Positions 20,247 through 29,723 of a stretch of 64,000 bases of DNA are shown here, in pieces. The notes under the pieces were generated by a model that was given only the letters and a program-made list of their open reading frames with translations, ran no database searches and was not told where the DNA came from. The DNA lies in assembly GCF_001277215.2 (NCBI RefSeq), contig NZ_CP013940.1, positions 3,596,001 through 3,660,000 of the forward strand, given 5' to 3'. Made by a program: the position numbers and the translations under genes. Within the stretch, counting starts at the first letter, position 1; each line of letters opens with the position of its first letter. This stretch comes from Cronobacter malonaticus LMG 23826 (GTDB lineage: Bacteria; Pseudomonadota; Gammaproteobacteria; Enterobacterales; Enterobacteriaceae).

Positions 20247-21182
20247 ATGGCTAATCCGCTTTATCAAAAACATATTATTTCCATCAACGATCTCAGCCGC
20301 GCCGAGTTAGAGCTGGTGCTGGAGACGGCGGCGAAGCTGAAAGCGAACCCGCAGCCGGAGCTTCTGAAGCACAAAGTGATCGCCAGCTGCTTCTTTGAAG
20401 CCTCGACCCGCACCCGCCTGTCGTTTGAAACCTCCATGCACCGCCTCGGCGCGGCGGTGGTCGGCTTCTCCGACAGCAGCAACACTTCGCTTGGCAAAAA
20501 AGGCGAAACGCTGGCGGATACCATTTCCGTTATCAGCACCTATGTGGACGCCATTGTGATGCGCCACCCGCAGGAGGGCGCGGCGCGTCTGGCGACCGAA
20601 TTTTCTGGCGGCGTGCCGGTGCTGAATGCGGGCGACGGCGCCAACCAGCACCCGACCCAGACGCTGCTCGATCTCTTTACCATCCAGGAGACTCAGGGAC
20701 GTCTTGAGAACCTCACCATCGCGATGGTCGGCGACCTGAAATATGGCCGTACGGTGCATTCGCTGGCGCAGGCGCTGGCGAAATTCAACGGCAACCGCTT
20801 CTGCTTTATCGCCCCCGACGCGCTGGCGATGCCGCAGTACATCCTCGATATGCTGGATGAGAAAGGCATTCCGTGGAGCCTGCACAGCGCCATCGAAGAC
20901 GTAGTGCAGGAGGTGGACATCCTCTATATGACCCGCGTGCAGAAAGAGCGTCTCGACCCGTCGGAATACGCCAACGTGAAGGCCCAGTTTGTGCTGCGCG
21001 CCGCCGATTTGCAGGGCGCGCGCGCGAATATGAAAGTGCTGCACCCGCTGCCGCGCATTGATGAGATCACCACCGATGTGGATAAAACGCCGCACGCCTG
21101 GTATTTCCAGCAGGCGGGCAACGGCATTTTTGCCCGTCAGGCGCTGCTGGCGCTGGTACTGAATCGCGATTTAGCGCTGTAA
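20247..21182 (+). CDS. pyrB: PyrB, aspartate carbamoyltransferase catalytic chain
   Basis: Condenses carbamoyl phosphate with aspartate to N-carbamoyl-aspartate, the committed step of pyrimidine synthesis. 311 aa as in E. coli. Motifs: carbamoyl-phosphate loop [13 protein letters not shown] (about 51-63), the 80s loop [12 protein letters not shown] with Lys84, [26 protein letters not shown] (His134) and HPLPRIDEI (about 265-273). Expression is set by the UTP-sensitive promoter and the attenuator upstream. Forms the 2C3:3R2 holoenzyme with PyrI, encoded 10 nt downstream. Confidence 0.98.
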   Translation: MANPLYQKHIISINDLSRAELELVLETAAKLKANPQPELLKHKVIASCFFEASTRTRLSFETSMHRLGAAVVGFSDSSNTSLGKKGETLADTISVISTYVDAIVMRHPQEGAARLATEFSGGVPVLNAGDGANQHPTQTLLDLFTIQETQGRLENLTIAMVGDLKYGRTVHSLAQALAKFNGNRFCFIAPDALAMPQYILDMLDEKGIPWSLHSAIEDVVQEVDILYMTRVQKERLDPSEYANVKAQFVLRAADLQGARANMKVLHPLPRIDEITTDVDKTPHAWYFQQAGNGIFARQALLALVLNRDLAL

Positions 21183-21192
21183 GGAGAAGCCC

Positions 21193-21654
21193 ATGACCCA
21201 TGATAATAAACTTCAGGTAGAAGCCATCCGTCGCGGTACGGTGATTGACCATATTCCGGCGCAGGTCGGCTTCAAACTGCTTTCCCTGTTTAAGCTTACC
21301 GAAACGGATCAGCGTATTACCATCGGCCTGAACCTGCCTTCCGGCGAAATGGGCCGCAAAGATTTAATCAAAATTGAAAATACCTTCCTGACCGACGAAC
21401 AGGTTAACCAGCTCGCGCTTTACGCGCCGCAGGCGACGGTGAACCGCATCGACGATTATGAAGTGGTGGGCAAGAGCAAACCGAGCCTGCCGGATCGGAT
21501 CGAGAACGTGCTGGTCTGCCCGAACGGTAACTGCATCAGCCGTATCGAGCCGGTCGCCTCCAGCTTTGCCGTGAAAACGCGCGGCGACGCGGTGCAGCTT
21601 AAGTGCAAATATTGCGAGAAAGAGTTCGCCCGTCACGTCGTGCTGGCGGATTAA
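21193..21654 (+). CDS. pyrI: PyrI, aspartate carbamoyltransferase regulatory chain
   Basis: Regulatory subunit (153 aa, the E. coli length) giving CTP/UTP inhibition and ATP activation. The N-terminal allosteric domain includes [13 protein letters not shown] (nucleotide-binding region) and the C-terminal zinc domain has CPNGNC and CKYCEK, the four structural Cys. SD AAGGAG begins within the pyrB stop codon, so translation is coupled. Confidence 0.98.
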   Translation: MTHDNKLQVEAIRRGTVIDHIPAQVGFKLLSLFKLTETDQRITIGLNLPSGEMGRKDLIKIENTFLTDEQVNQLALYAPQATVNRIDDYEVVGKSKPSLPDRIENVLVCPNGNCISRIEPVASSFAVKTRGDAVQLKCKYCEKEFARHVVLAD

Positions 21655-21661
21655 TTGTGGC

Positions 21662-21700
21662 TGGCAATGGCCTTACGGCTCCCTATAATGAGCGGGAGCC
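21662..21700 (+). promoter_or_regulatory. Candidate ridA promoter within an inverted repeat
   Basis: A perfect -10 box TATAAT (21684-21689) sits in the loop of a 7-bp perfect inverted repeat GGCTCCC/GGGAGCC (21677-21683 with 21694-21700). A weak -35 (TGGCAA, 21662-21667) lies 16 bp upstream. The hairpin has no T run, so a terminator for pyrBI is unlikely. Confidence 0.5.
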
Positions 21701-21727
21701 TTACCGCTGTTAACTTCAGGAGAAATT

Positions 21728-22114
21728 ATGTCCCGCACTATCGCCACGGAAAATGCCCCTGCCGCTATCGGCCCTTACGTTCAGGCCGTCGACCTGGGCA
21801 ACATGGTTATCACCTCCGGTCAGATCCCGGTTGACCCGAAATCCGGCAGCGTCCCGGATGATATCGCCGCCCAGGCGCGTCAGTCGCTGGATAACGTGAA
21901 AGCGATTATCGAAGCCGCTGGCCTGAAAGTCGGTGATATCGTGAAAACCACGGTATTCGTGAAAGATCTTAACGATTTCGCGACCGTTAACGCCACTTAT
22001 GAAGCCTTTTTCACCGAGCACAACGCGACCTTCCCGGCACGTTCCTGCGTGGAAGTGGCGCGTCTGCCGAAAGATGTGAAAATCGAAATCGAAGCGATCG
22101 CCGTACGTCGTTAA
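21728..22114 (+). CDS. ridA: RidA, enamine/imine deaminase
   Basis: 128-aa YjgF/YER057c/UK114 family protein. It hydrolyses 2-aminoacrylate and related reactive enamines released by PLP-dependent serine and threonine dehydratases, protecting PLP enzymes. The family signature P.RSCVEV.RLPKDV.IE.EAIA (about 103-124) includes the catalytic Arg; the N-terminal part has GPYVQAVDLGNMVITSGQIP. It follows pyrI by 73 nt as in E. coli and ends at a clear terminator. It marks the end of the 96-min syntenic block. Confidence 0.97.
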   Translation: MSRTIATENAPAAIGPYVQAVDLGNMVITSGQIPVDPKSGSVPDDIAAQARQSLDNVKAIIEAAGLKVGDIVKTTVFVKDLNDFATVNATYEAFFTEHNATFPARSCVEVARLPKDVKIEIEAIAVRR

Positions 22115-22130
22115 TCGCATCTGACGTAAA

Positions 22131-22160
22131 AGAAAAAGCACCGCGAGCGGTGCTTTTTTT
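22131..22160 (+). terminator. Rho-independent terminator of ridA
   Basis: Stem AGCACCGC/GCGGTGCT (22137-22144 with 22147-22154), GA loop, T run to 22160, preceded by A run. It could also serve the convergent ygiQ. Confidence 0.88.
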
Positions 22161-22166
22161 ATGGGT

Positions 22167-24320
22167 TCAGCGCGCCGTTTTCTTCGCTTTGGGCTGGCTC
22201 TGGCGCGAAACGCTCACCGGCGTATGTTTGGTCAGCGCGGGCTGCGTGTTGCGGTAGTGACGCTTCGCCGCGCGCATCTCTTCAATCGTCGGCGCAGGCA
22301 CTAAGCAATCGCGGCGCGAACCAATCAGATGCTTTTTGCCCATCGCCTCCAGCGCCTCGCGAATAACCGGCCAGTTGGCCGGATCGTGATAGCGCAGCAG
22401 CGCCTTATGCAGGCGGCGCTGGCGATCGCCTTTTGGCACTACCACATCTTCACTTTTGTAGCCGATTTTCCCGAGCGGGTTTTTGCCGGTGTAATACATC
22501 GTGGTTGAGTTGGCGAGCGGCGACGGATAGAAGTTCTGCACCTGATCGAGGCGGAAACGGTGGCGCTTGAGCCACAGCGCCAGATTCACCATGTCTTCAT
22601 CACGCGTGCCGGGGTGCGCGGAGATAAAATACGGGATCAGGTACTGCTCTTTGCCCGCCTGTCTGGAATAGGTGTCGAACAGTGCTTTAAAGCGGTCATA
22701 GCTGCCCATGCCCGGCTTCATCATTTTTGACAGCGGCCCCTCTTCGGTATGCTCCGGGGCAATCTTCAGATAACCGCCGACGTGATGCGTCGCCAGCTCT
22801 TTGATATAGCGCGGATCTTCCACCGCCAGATCGTAGCGCACCCCGGAGGCGATCAGGATCTTCCTGACGCCTCTGAGATCCCGCGCGCGGCGGTAGAGAT
22901 TGATCGTCGGCGTATGATCGGTATCCATATGCGGGCAGATCTCCGGGTAGACGCACGACAGGCGGCGGCAGGTCTGCTCGGCGCGCGGCGACGTGCAGCG
23001 CAGCATATACATATTGGCCGTCGGCCCGCCGAGATCGGAGATAATCCCGGTAAAGCCGGGCACTGAATCGCGGATCGCCTCAATCTCATTAATGATCGAA
23101 TCTTCCGAGCGGCTCTGGATAATGCGCCCTTCGTGCTCGGTAATAGAGCAGAACGAACAGCCGCCAAAGCAGCCGCGCATAATGTTCACCGAGAAGCGGA
23201 TCATCTCATAAGCCGGAATGCGTTTGGTGCCGTAAGCCGGGTGCGGCACGCGCTGGTACGGCAGCGCAAAGACGCTGTCCATCTCTTCGGTAGAGAGCGG
23301 GATCGCAGGCGGATTGATCCAGATATAACGATCGCCATGCTTTTGCATCAGCGCGCGGGCGCAGCCGGGGTTGGTTTCGTGGTGCAGAATGCGCGAGGCG
23401 TGCGCGTAGAGCACTTTATCGCCCTTCACTTTTTCATACGATGGCAGCAGCACGTAGGTTTTCTCCCACGGCTTCGGGCGCGGTGGCTGAACGGTAACGG
23501 CTTTCGCCGCCGGTTTTTCCGGTTTGTTGCCGTCAGCACACGGCAGATCGTCGCCATACGGATGCGGGATCGGATCGATGCGCCCCGGCGTGTCGAGACG
23601 CGTGGAATCCACACCCGCCCAGCCCGGCAGCGCCTCTTTCACCACGATCGCCGTATTACGCACATCGCGGATCGTAGCGATAGACTCACCCATCGCCAGA
23701 CGATGCGCCACTTCCACCAGCGGACGCTCGCCGTTGCCGAAAATCAGCATGTCGGCTTTGGCATCCACCAGCACCGAGCGGCGCACGGTATCAGACCAGT
23801 AATCGTAATGCGCGGTGCGGCGCAGGCTCGCCTCAATACCGCCCAGAATGACCGGTACGTCGCGCCAGGCCTCTTTACAGCGCTGGGTATAGACCAGGGT
23901 TGCGCGATCCGGGCGTTTCCCGGCTTCGTTATCCGGCGTGTAGGCGTCGTCATGGCGCAGTTTGCGATCCGCTGTGTAGCGGTTGATCATCGAATCCATG
24001 TTCCCGGCGGTGACGCCGAAAAACAGGTTCGGTTTGCCAAGGCGCATGAAGTCGTCTTTGCTGCTCCAGTCCGGCTGCGCGATGATCCCGACGCGAAAGC
24101 CCTGCGCCTCCAGCATACGGCCGCAAATGGCCATGCCGAAGCTCGGGTGATCGACGTAGGCGTCACCGGTGACGAGAATAATATCGCAGCTGTCCCAGCC
24201 GAGCTGGTCCATCTCCTCGCGCGACATCGGTAAAAAGGGCGCAGGCCCAAAGCAGGCGGCCCAGTACTGCGGCCAGGAGAACAGATCGCGATCCGGCTGG
24301 ATCAGGCTCAGGGAACTCAT
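22167..24320 (-). CDS. ygiQ: YgiQ, radical SAM protein
   Basis: Intact 717-aa UPF0313 radical SAM protein. An N-terminal cobalamin-binding-like region (starting [15 protein letters not shown]) precedes the [4Fe-4S] motif CFGGCSFC (CxxxCxxC), then [28 protein letters not shown] and the C-terminal DUF3362 region with [10 protein letters not shown] basic disordered tail ([10 protein letters not shown]) ends it. The start at 24320 ([12 protein letters not shown]) matches E. coli; the frame extends 11 codons upstream. In E. coli K-12 this gene is interrupted. Reaction unknown. The gene sits next to ridA here, which is not its E. coli neighbour. Confidence 0.95.
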   Translation of the reverse strand: MSSLSLIQPDRDLFSWPQYWAACFGPAPFLPMSREEMDQLGWDSCDIILVTGDAYVDHPSFGMAICGRMLEAQGFRVGIIAQPDWSSKDDFMRLGKPNLFFGVTAGNMDSMINRYTADRKLRHDDAYTPDNEAGKRPDRATLVYTQRCKEAWRDVPVILGGIEASLRRTAHYDYWSDTVRRSVLVDAKADMLIFGNGERPLVEVAHRLAMGESIATIRDVRNTAIVVKEALPGWAGVDSTRLDTPGRIDPIPHPYGDDLPCADGNKPEKPAAKAVTVQPPRPKPWEKTYVLLPSYEKVKGDKVLYAHASRILHHETNPGCARALMQKHGDRYIWINPPAIPLSTEEMDSVFALPYQRVPHPAYGTKRIPAYEMIRFSVNIMRGCFGGCSFCSITEHEGRIIQSRSEDSIINEIEAIRDSVPGFTGIISDLGGPTANMYMLRCTSPRAEQTCRRLSCVYPEICPHMDTDHTPTINLYRRARDLRGVRKILIASGVRYDLAVEDPRYIKELATHHVGGYLKIAPEHTEEGPLSKMMKPGMGSYDRFKALFDTYSRQAGKEQYLIPYFISAHPGTRDEDMVNLALWLKRHRFRLDQVQNFYPSPLANSTTMYYTGKNPLGKIGYKSEDVVVPKGDRQRRLHKALLRYHDPANWPVIREALEAMGKKHLIGSRRDCLVPAPTIEEMRAAKRHYRNTQPALTKHTPVSVSRQSQPKAKKTAR

Positions 24321-24443
24321 AGTGCTTCCGGAAAAAGGCAAAAGAATCGACAAAGGGCGGCGATTATACGTCCGAAAGTAACAAAAAAAGAAGGGTTATT
24401 CTGCGGAAAAAAGCGCCAGCGCCCTTTCCCGCAGAAGGCAGGC

Positions 24444-25205
24444 TTACTTGCTGTGCCAGTACGCCGCGGCGCGCATCAGCTGAGGATTGACGCGGCCTTC
24501 AAACGGCTCGCTTAAGCGCTTAACCACTTTGCCTTCGCCGGTTATCCAGAGGTAGTAATCGTCCTCGGGCACCGTCAGCGCCGCCAGTTTCGCTTCTACC
24601 GCCTGCGCGTCGTGGCCGATGACCCACTGAATGTTAAATTCGCCAAGGTGCGCCAGATACCCTTTCAGCGCCTCATCCGCCACCGTCACGATAGCCTCCA
24701 CCTGCACCGGTTTCGCCTGCGCGCGGAGCGACTCCAGGCGGCGGCGCAGCGCGGGCATCCCGGATTCATCGCACACGTAAAGCTGCCAGGCGTAATCTTC
24801 CGGCACCACTAACGAGCCGCGCGGCCCGCCGATGCAGAGCGTGTCGCCGGGTTTGGCCGCCACCGCCCAGTCGCTCGCCACGCCAGATTCATGCATGTAA
24901 AAATCGATGGTTAACTGCTGGCTCGCCTCGTCAAACAGCGGCGTGTAGTCACGCGACGGCGGGCGCACGTCGCCTGCCCAGACGATGCCTCCATCGGAGA
25001 CTTCAGGCGGAACGAACGGCGCGCCGTCCTGCGGGAAAAACACTTTGATATGGTCGTCGAAGCCGCGCGAGGTAAAGCCTGCCAGCGCGTCGCCGCCAAA
25101 CACGATGCGCTGAAAGCCGCTGACGCGCTCGCTTTTAAGCACGGTAATTTCACGAAAACGCAGTTCGTTGCGCACGCGCTGCGGGAATTGAGTTGTCTGA
25201 TTCAT
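24444..25205 (-). CDS. yqjH: YqjH, NADPH-dependent ferric-chelate reductase
   Basis: 253-aa siderophore-interacting flavoprotein that reduces ferric chelates, including enterobactin-type complexes and dicitrate, in the cytoplasm. FAD-binding motif RPPSRDYTPLF (about 82-92), GGPRGSLVVPED (about 128-139) and the NADP-binding domain with LWITGEGKVVK (about 211-221) are clear. The ATG at 25205 starts MNQTTQFPQRVRNELRF, fitting the E. coli start; the longer frame to 25292 crosses the regulatory region. It is divergent from yqjI, its nickel-responsive repressor, and has a Fur-like site upstream, so iron and nickel control is expected. Confidence 0.93.
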   Translation of the reverse strand: MNQTTQFPQRVRNELRFREITVLKSERVSGFQRIVFGGDALAGFTSRGFDDHIKVFFPQDGAPFVPPEVSDGGIVWAGDVRPPSRDYTPLFDEASQQLTIDFYMHESGVASDWAVAAKPGDTLCIGGPRGSLVVPEDYAWQLYVCDESGMPALRRRLESLRAQAKPVQVEAIVTVADEALKGYLAHLGEFNIQWVIGHDAQAVEAKLAALTVPEDDYYLWITGEGKVVKRLSEPFEGRVNPQLMRAAAYWHSK

Positions 25206-25230
25206 CATCAACCTGCCAACGTAAACGGTA

Positions 25231-25274
25231 AATTCGATATATCTAAATCGTCGTAAATGATAATGATTGCCAAC
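25231..25274 (-). promoter_or_regulatory. yqjH control region: YqjI-type palindrome and Fur-like box
   Basis: CGATATATCTAAATCG (25235-25250) resembles the AGATATATCT palindrome in front of yqjI and is a candidate YqjI site. AAATGATAATGATTGCCAAC (25255-25274) matches much of the GATAATGATAATCATTATC Fur consensus. Joint iron/nickel control is known for E. coli yqjH; the sites here are inferred. Confidence 0.6.
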
Positions 25275-25405
25275 AACAGAAATGGCAAGCACTTTTTAGA
25301 TAGCCTGAGCAAAAACCGCACATCGCGCAAAATTACTTTATTTATTAGTTATTAAACAATCACTTACTTTTTATTAAATTTATAGAGCGACTTTAAAAGA
25401 CAAAA

Positions 25406-25427
25406 AAGATATAGTTAAGATATATCT
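25406..25427 (+). promoter_or_regulatory. Candidate YqjI autoregulatory operator
   Basis: Tandem 11-bp repeats AAGATATAGTT and AAGATATATCT; the second contains the perfect palindrome AGATATATCT (25418-25427). It lies 20 nt before the yqjI start. Confidence 0.6.
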
Positions 25428-25446
25428 GTTTAACCGGAGACTTCTT

Positions 25447-25980
25447 ATGCGCTCAGACGACCGCCACGCTTCATCCCCCCGCCGTGAGGGCCGACACGGG
25501 CCGGATGGCCATCGCCGCCCGCGCTTTTTCGGCAACGGTGAACTGCGCCTGGTGATGCTGGATATCCTGTGCGCCGGCGAGAGCCACGGTTACGAACTTA
25601 TCAAAGCCATCGAAACGCTGACCGCAGGTCACTATGCGCCAAGCCCCGGCGTGGTCTACCCGACGCTCGACGCGCTGGAGGCGCAGGGGTTTGTGGTGTT
25701 GCACGATGAAGAAAATGGCCGGAAGAAAATCGCGATTACCGACGCGGGCCGCGCGTGGCTTGGGGAGAACCGCGAGGCGCTGGATCATATTCAGGCGCGG
25801 ATGCGGGCGCGCGCCATCGGGCACAAGCTGCGTAAAGATCCGCAGATGAAACGGGCGCTCGACAACATGAAAGCGGTGCTGGATTTAAAAGTGAATCAGG
25901 CGGAAATCAGCCCGGAGACGTTAAAACAGATTATCGGGATCATTGACCGCGCGGCGCTGGAGATCTCCCAGCTCGATTAA
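25447..25980 (+). CDS. yqjI: YqjI, PadR-family metal-responsive repressor (short N-terminus)
   Basis: 177-aa PadR-type winged-helix regulator. DNA-binding domain: RFFGNGELRLVMLDIL, SHGYELIKAIE and SPGVVYPTLDALEAQGF (about 24-82). The helical C-terminus has DPQMKRALDNMKAVLDLKVNQ and ends ISQLD, close to E. coli YqjI. The E. coli protein has about 50 residues rich in His and Cys before the HTH that bind nickel and iron. Here only about 25 residues precede it, with three His (in DRHAS, GRHG and GHRR) and no Cys. Nickel response may therefore be weaker or different. Divergent from its presumed target yqjH. Confidence 0.92.
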   Translation: MRSDDRHASSPRREGRHGPDGHRRPRFFGNGELRLVMLDILCAGESHGYELIKAIETLTAGHYAPSPGVVYPTLDALEAQGFVVLHDEENGRKKIAITDAGRAWLGENREALDHIQARMRARAIGHKLRKDPQMKRALDNMKAVLDLKVNQAEISPETLKQIIGIIDRAALEISQLD

Positions 25981-25986
25981 CGCCAA

Positions 25987-26008
25987 CGGCGGTGGCAGGC
26001 CACCGCCG
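25987..26008. terminator. GC-rich hairpin between convergent yqjI and MCP gene
   Basis: Nine-bp stem CGGCGGTGG/CCACCGCCG (25987-25995 with 26000-26008) with a 4-nt loop, between two convergent stop codons. There is no good T run on either strand, so termination is only suggested by position. Confidence 0.45.
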
Positions 26009-26015
26009 CGGTTTA

Positions 26016-27563
26016 TCAGGCGCTGAGACGGAATACTTTAATCATCTCTTTTAAGTTATGCGCCTGGTCATTAAGCGACGACGCCGCCGCGACCGATTCT
26101 TCCACCAGCGCGGAGTTCTGCTGCGTGGTGGTGTCAATCATGCCGATAGCGGTGTTGATCTGCGAAATGCCGTCGGTCTGTTCACGGCTCGCCTGCGCGA
26201 TTTCCTGGAGGATCGTGTCCATTTCCCCGACGTTCGCCACCATGCCATTCAGCAGGCCGCTCGCTTTTTCCACCAGCTCCATGCCTTCACGGGTCTGACC
26301 GGTGGAGTCCTCAATCAGCGCGCGGATCTCGCTTGCCGATGACGCGCTCTTTTGCGCCAGCTGGCGCACTTCGCCCGCTACCACCGCGAAACCACGGCCA
26401 TGTTCGCCCGCTCGCGCCGCTTCCACGGCGGCGTTCAGCGCCAGGATATTGGTCTGGAACGCGATGGAGTCGATCAGGTTGATGATGTCTGACATACGGT
26501 CCGACGTGCCGCGAATCACGCGCATTTTGTCGGTCACCTGCTGCATCATTTCGCCGTTGCGTTTCACCACATCAGCGGCGTCGGCGGAAAGCTTCGTCGC
26601 CTCGCTGGTATTATCAGCGGTGTTTTTCACGGTCGAGGTGATCTGCTCCATTGAGGCGGCGGTCTGCTCGACGGAGCTTGCCTGCTCTTCGGTGCGCGCG
26701 GCCAGATCCTGGTTGCCCGCGACAATCTGCGACGCCGCGCTGGAGATGCTTTCGGCGCTGTACTGCACCTCCTGCACAATCGCCTGCAAACGCTGCTTCA
26801 TATCCATCAGCGCATTGAGCAACACGCCGGTTTCATCGCGCGACTGCACGTCCACTGAGCGGGTGAGATCGCCTTCGGCAATCGCACCAGCAAAGCGCAC
26901 CGCCTGATCGAGCGGGCGCGTAATGGCACGCACGATAAGCCAGCCCATCAGCGAACCCAGCACCACACACAGCAGCGTCAGACCAATCGTCAGCGCACGG
27001 TTGCTGCTGAAATCTTTCGCCACCGTCACGCCTGCCTCGCGCATATGGTTATCCTGAATTTTAATCAGCGCCTGGACCCGCGCTTTGTACTCGTTCTGGA
27101 GCGCCACCGTGGTGGACATCATCTCCTCCAGCGCCGCGTTGCGGTCGTTGCGTTTTACCGCATCGAGAATGCGAAATCGCGAGGCCAGATATTGCTTACG
27201 CACATCGGCTATCTGCGCCAGCGCCTGACGTGAAGCGTCATCAGTCAGCGTTTTATTAAGATCGGCCAGCAGCGCGCCAATACGCCCGCTAATGGCGCTG
27301 AGCTGCGCTTCAGACTGCTGCGTCCAGCGCTGGTTTTCATCCATCAGCATTAATTGCTGCGTACTGACGAAGCTCTGGAAATTCTCAATAAGCTGGTTGG
27401 CTTTTACGGTAGTGGGATAATCCTCAGCGATAACCTGCTGAATATTATTATTGGCCTGGCTCAGACTGCCGAGTGATAAACCGGCGCTGATAAGTAATAA
27501 AACAATAAAAAAAGCAAAAGCGAAAATAAGCTTTGTGCGGATTTTAATATCGCGGATGGACAT
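26016..27563 (-). CDS. Methyl-accepting chemotaxis protein (4HB ligand domain)
   Basis: Transmembrane chemoreceptor of 515 aa. Layout: TM1 (about 12-32), periplasmic four-helix-bundle domain (about 35-190; [11 protein letters not shown] region), TM2 (about 192-212), HAMP (about 213-265; [20 protein letters not shown]), and the kinase-control hairpin with the conserved tip [20 protein letters not shown] followed by [20 protein letters not shown]. The C-terminus ends IKVFRLSA without the NWETF pentapeptide that tethers CheR, so it is a low-abundance-type receptor. ATG at 27563 gives [12 protein letters not shown]; the frame upstream to 27767 crosses a sigma-28 promoter. Ligand unknown. Not present between yqjI and aer in E. 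coli. Confidence 0.93.
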   Translation of the reverse strand: MSIRDIKIRTKLIFAFAFFIVLLLISAGLSLGSLSQANNNIQQVIAEDYPTTVKANQLIENFQSFVSTQQLMLMDENQRWTQQSEAQLSAISGRIGALLADLNKTLTDDASRQALAQIADVRKQYLASRFRILDAVKRNDRNAALEEMMSTTVALQNEYKARVQALIKIQDNHMREAGVTVAKDFSSNRALTIGLTLLCVVLGSLMGWLIVRAITRPLDQAVRFAGAIAEGDLTRSVDVQSRDETGVLLNALMDMKQRLQAIVQEVQYSAESISSAASQIVAGNQDLAARTEEQASSVEQTAASMEQITSTVKNTADNTSEATKLSADAADVVKRNGEMMQQVTDKMRVIRGTSDRMSDIINLIDSIAFQTNILALNAAVEAARAGEHGRGFAVVAGEVRQLAQKSASSASEIRALIEDSTGQTREGMELVEKASGLLNGMVANVGEMDTILQEIAQASREQTDGISQINTAIGMIDTTTQQNSALVEESVAAASSLNDQAHNLKEMIKVFRLSA

Positions 27564-27660
27564 ATTCACTCCGTTGAACGGGTTATTTTGCGCTGACGAA
27601 ACGGAAATCGCAGCGATGGATAACGTGATCCGCCGAACCTGCGGGGATCGACAAAGGTCG

Positions 27661-27687
27661 TTATCGTCCGGCCGTTTTGTAACTTTA
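27661..27687 (-). promoter_or_regulatory. Sigma-28 (FliA) promoter of the MCP gene
   Basis: On the minus strand TAAA (27687-27684), exactly 15 nt, then GACGATAA (27668-27661). This is one mismatch from the TAAA-N15-GCCGATAA consensus and lies about 98 nt before the start codon. Confidence 0.82.
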
Positions 27688-27974
27688 TGAGTTTGATCGT
27701 TTTTCTCTTTTATAAACACCAAAAACAATAGGTGGCAACTATTAATAATCGGTGATTGATCGGCCAAATGTGCGCCAGATCACTTAATCGCGCAATTAAT
27801 TACAGCGAAGCGGAAACGTTTTTTTGTGTGGGTTCAGGAAGATGGGAAAAACAATTTAAAATGAAGGGTTTAAATTAAACACATTTATTTAATTTATTTT
27901 TAACATTAAGCCAACAATATAACACAGCGTAAAAAGGGCACAAATTGATAAATTTTGTAGGGGCATCCGGAAAG
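27688..27974. other. AT-rich intergenic stretch upstream of the MCP gene
   Basis: No gene or clear site is visible here apart from A/T-rich runs (27850-27930). With the promoter above and the aer terminator below it makes up the 444-nt gap between the two chemoreceptor genes. Confidence 0.6.
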
Positions 27975-27996
27975 AAAAAGGCGGCATGACGCCGCC
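27975..27996 (-). terminator. Rho-independent terminator of aer
   Basis: Stem GGCGGC/GCCGCC (27980-27985 with 27991-27996) followed on the minus strand by TTTTTC, eleven nt after the aer stop. Confidence 0.8.
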
Positions 27997-28007
27997 CTTA
28001 AGCGAAA

Positions 28008-29531
28008 TTAATGCAGCACCGTGACGGCGTCTTTTAAACGTCCTGCGCGGTGTTTCACCATAGAAGAAACCTGCGCGCTCTCTTCCACCAGCGCCGCGTT
28101 TTTACGGGTGATGGCATCCAGTTCGGCTACCGCGCGGGTGAGATCGGAAAGCCCGTCAGCCTGTTCGGTGGTCGCCTGGCTTATCTGCCCCAGCAGACGC
28201 GTCACGTTTTCCACCTGGTTAACGATATCCTGCATGGTGCGGCCCGCTTCATGGACCTGCACCGTGCCGGACGCCACTTTGCTGGCGCTGGCGTCGATCA
28301 GCTTGCGGATATCGTTGGCGGCATTCGCGCTGCGGTTCGCCAGATGGCGCACTTCGCCCGCCACCACGGCAAAACCTTTACCCTGTTCGCCCGCCCGCGC
28401 GGCTTCCACGGCGGCGTTAAGCGCCAGGATGTTAGTCTGAAAGGCGATATCGTTAATCAGCGCCGTGATGGAGCCGATACGCTGCGTGCTGTCGGCGATT
28501 TCGTCCATCGTGTTGACCACGGTTTCCATCGTCTGACCGCCAAGACGCGCCGCGTCGCTCGCCTCGCTGGAGAGCTTATCGGCCGCCGCCGCGGTGGCGG
28601 AGTTGTTCTGTACCGACGCCGCCATCTGATTCATGGTGGTGACGGTTTGCTGCACGTTGACCACCGTCTGGCGGGTGCGCTCGTTGAGATCGTCATTGCC
28701 GCGCGCCAGCGTTTCGCTGCCGCTGCGCACGCTGCTCACCTGGCCTGAAACATCATTCATCAGCCAGCGGCACATCAGCCCCAGCTGACCAACCGCGCGC
28801 AGCGTCACGCCGACTTCATCAACGCGATTAATATGCTCAATGCTTTGCGATTCGCCGGTCGCGATGCGCAGCGCCTGGCGCGCCACGTTTTCAATCGGGC
28901 GAACAATCTGCCACTCCAGCGCCGCGCCGCCAAGGAAGAGCATCACCGCCGCCGCGAGCGCCGGCACCAGCAGTGATGCGCCAGTAGAGGCCATCACCGC
29001 CATCCAGGCCACAAACAGCGCCGCCATCACGCCGCGCAGACGCCAGCGCAATGGCAGCGCCGGGAGCTTGCCCCACCAGGCGTTGCGCAGCACCAGCCCT
29101 TTAAACAGACGGCGCGGTTTGCGCCCTTCACGCAGCGCTTTATAGAGCGGATCCACCGCCGCAATCTCTTCTGCGCTGGCTCGGGTACGGATCGACATAA
29201 AGCCGGTGATTTTTCCGCCGCGCACCATTGGCGCCACGTTGGCGCGCACCCAGTAGTGATCGCCATTTTTACAGCGGTTTTTGACGATGCCGGTCCATGG
29301 CTCGCCCTGCTTCAGCGTGTACCACATATCGGCGAAAGCCGCCTTCGGCATATCCGGGTGACGCACCATGTTGTGCGGGCTGCCGGTCAGCTCCTCAAGC
29401 GTATACCCGCTCACCTCGACAAAAGCGTCGTTGGCATGGGTGATATAACTTTGCAGATCGGTGGTAGACATAAGCGTGGTGTCGTTAGCGAGCGTAACTT
29501 CACGCTGGGTAACGAACGGCTGAGAAGACAT
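28008..29531 (-). CDS. aer: Aer, aerotaxis (redox) receptor
   Basis: 507-aa energy-taxis receptor. Domains: cytoplasmic PAS domain binding FAD (about 12-120; [47 protein letters not shown]), F1 linker, a hydrophobic hairpin anchor (about 163-205), HAMP (about 206-260) and the signalling hairpin with [19 protein letters not shown]. It ends [10 protein letters not shown] without a CheR pentapeptide, like E. coli Aer. It senses redox state of the respiratory chain and drives migration to favourable oxygen. ATG at 29531 (MSSQPFVTQ) matches E. coli. A sigma-28 promoter lies upstream, and patA is nearby as in E. coli. Confidence 0.96.
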   Translation of the reverse strand: MSSQPFVTQREVTLANDTTLMSTTDLQSYITHANDAFVEVSGYTLEELTGSPHNMVRHPDMPKAAFADMWYTLKQGEPWTGIVKNRCKNGDHYWVRANVAPMVRGGKITGFMSIRTRASAEEIAAVDPLYKALREGRKPRRLFKGLVLRNAWWGKLPALPLRWRLRGVMAALFVAWMAVMASTGASLLVPALAAAVMLFLGGAALEWQIVRPIENVARQALRIATGESQSIEHINRVDEVGVTLRAVGQLGLMCRWLMNDVSGQVSSVRSGSETLARGNDDLNERTRQTVVNVQQTVTTMNQMAASVQNNSATAAAADKLSSEASDAARLGGQTMETVVNTMDEIADSTQRIGSITALINDIAFQTNILALNAAVEAARAGEQGKGFAVVAGEVRHLANRSANAANDIRKLIDASASKVASGTVQVHEAGRTMQDIVNQVENVTRLLGQISQATTEQADGLSDLTRAVAELDAITRKNAALVEESAQVSSMVKHRAGRLKDAVTVLH

Positions 29532-29584
29532 AACGGCGTCCTTAGGCAGGTTATCCAATTGTTAATCTTTTTTTCTGCCTTGTT

Positions 29585-29611
29585 ATGTCGGCGATATATA
29601 AATTATCTTTA
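29585..29611 (-). promoter_or_regulatory. Sigma-28 (FliA) promoter of aer
   Basis: On the minus strand TAAA (29611-29608), exactly 15 nt, then GCCGACAT (29592-29585), against TAAA-N15-GCCGATAA. It is 54 nt before the aer start. Confidence 0.82.
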
Positions 29612-29723
29612 GCTGTTAAATACGATTCAGCTCGCAATTTACGCATTTACCCGTCATTTCTTTGCACACGCCGCCGATAATTTATATCCGCAATTATTTA
29701 CCGCAGTGAATAATACACTTGCG

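Noticed and set aside
23133..24233. 366-aa plus-strand ORF opposite ygiQ
   Set aside because: Shadow of ygiQ; Arg/His-rich composition typical of antisense frames.
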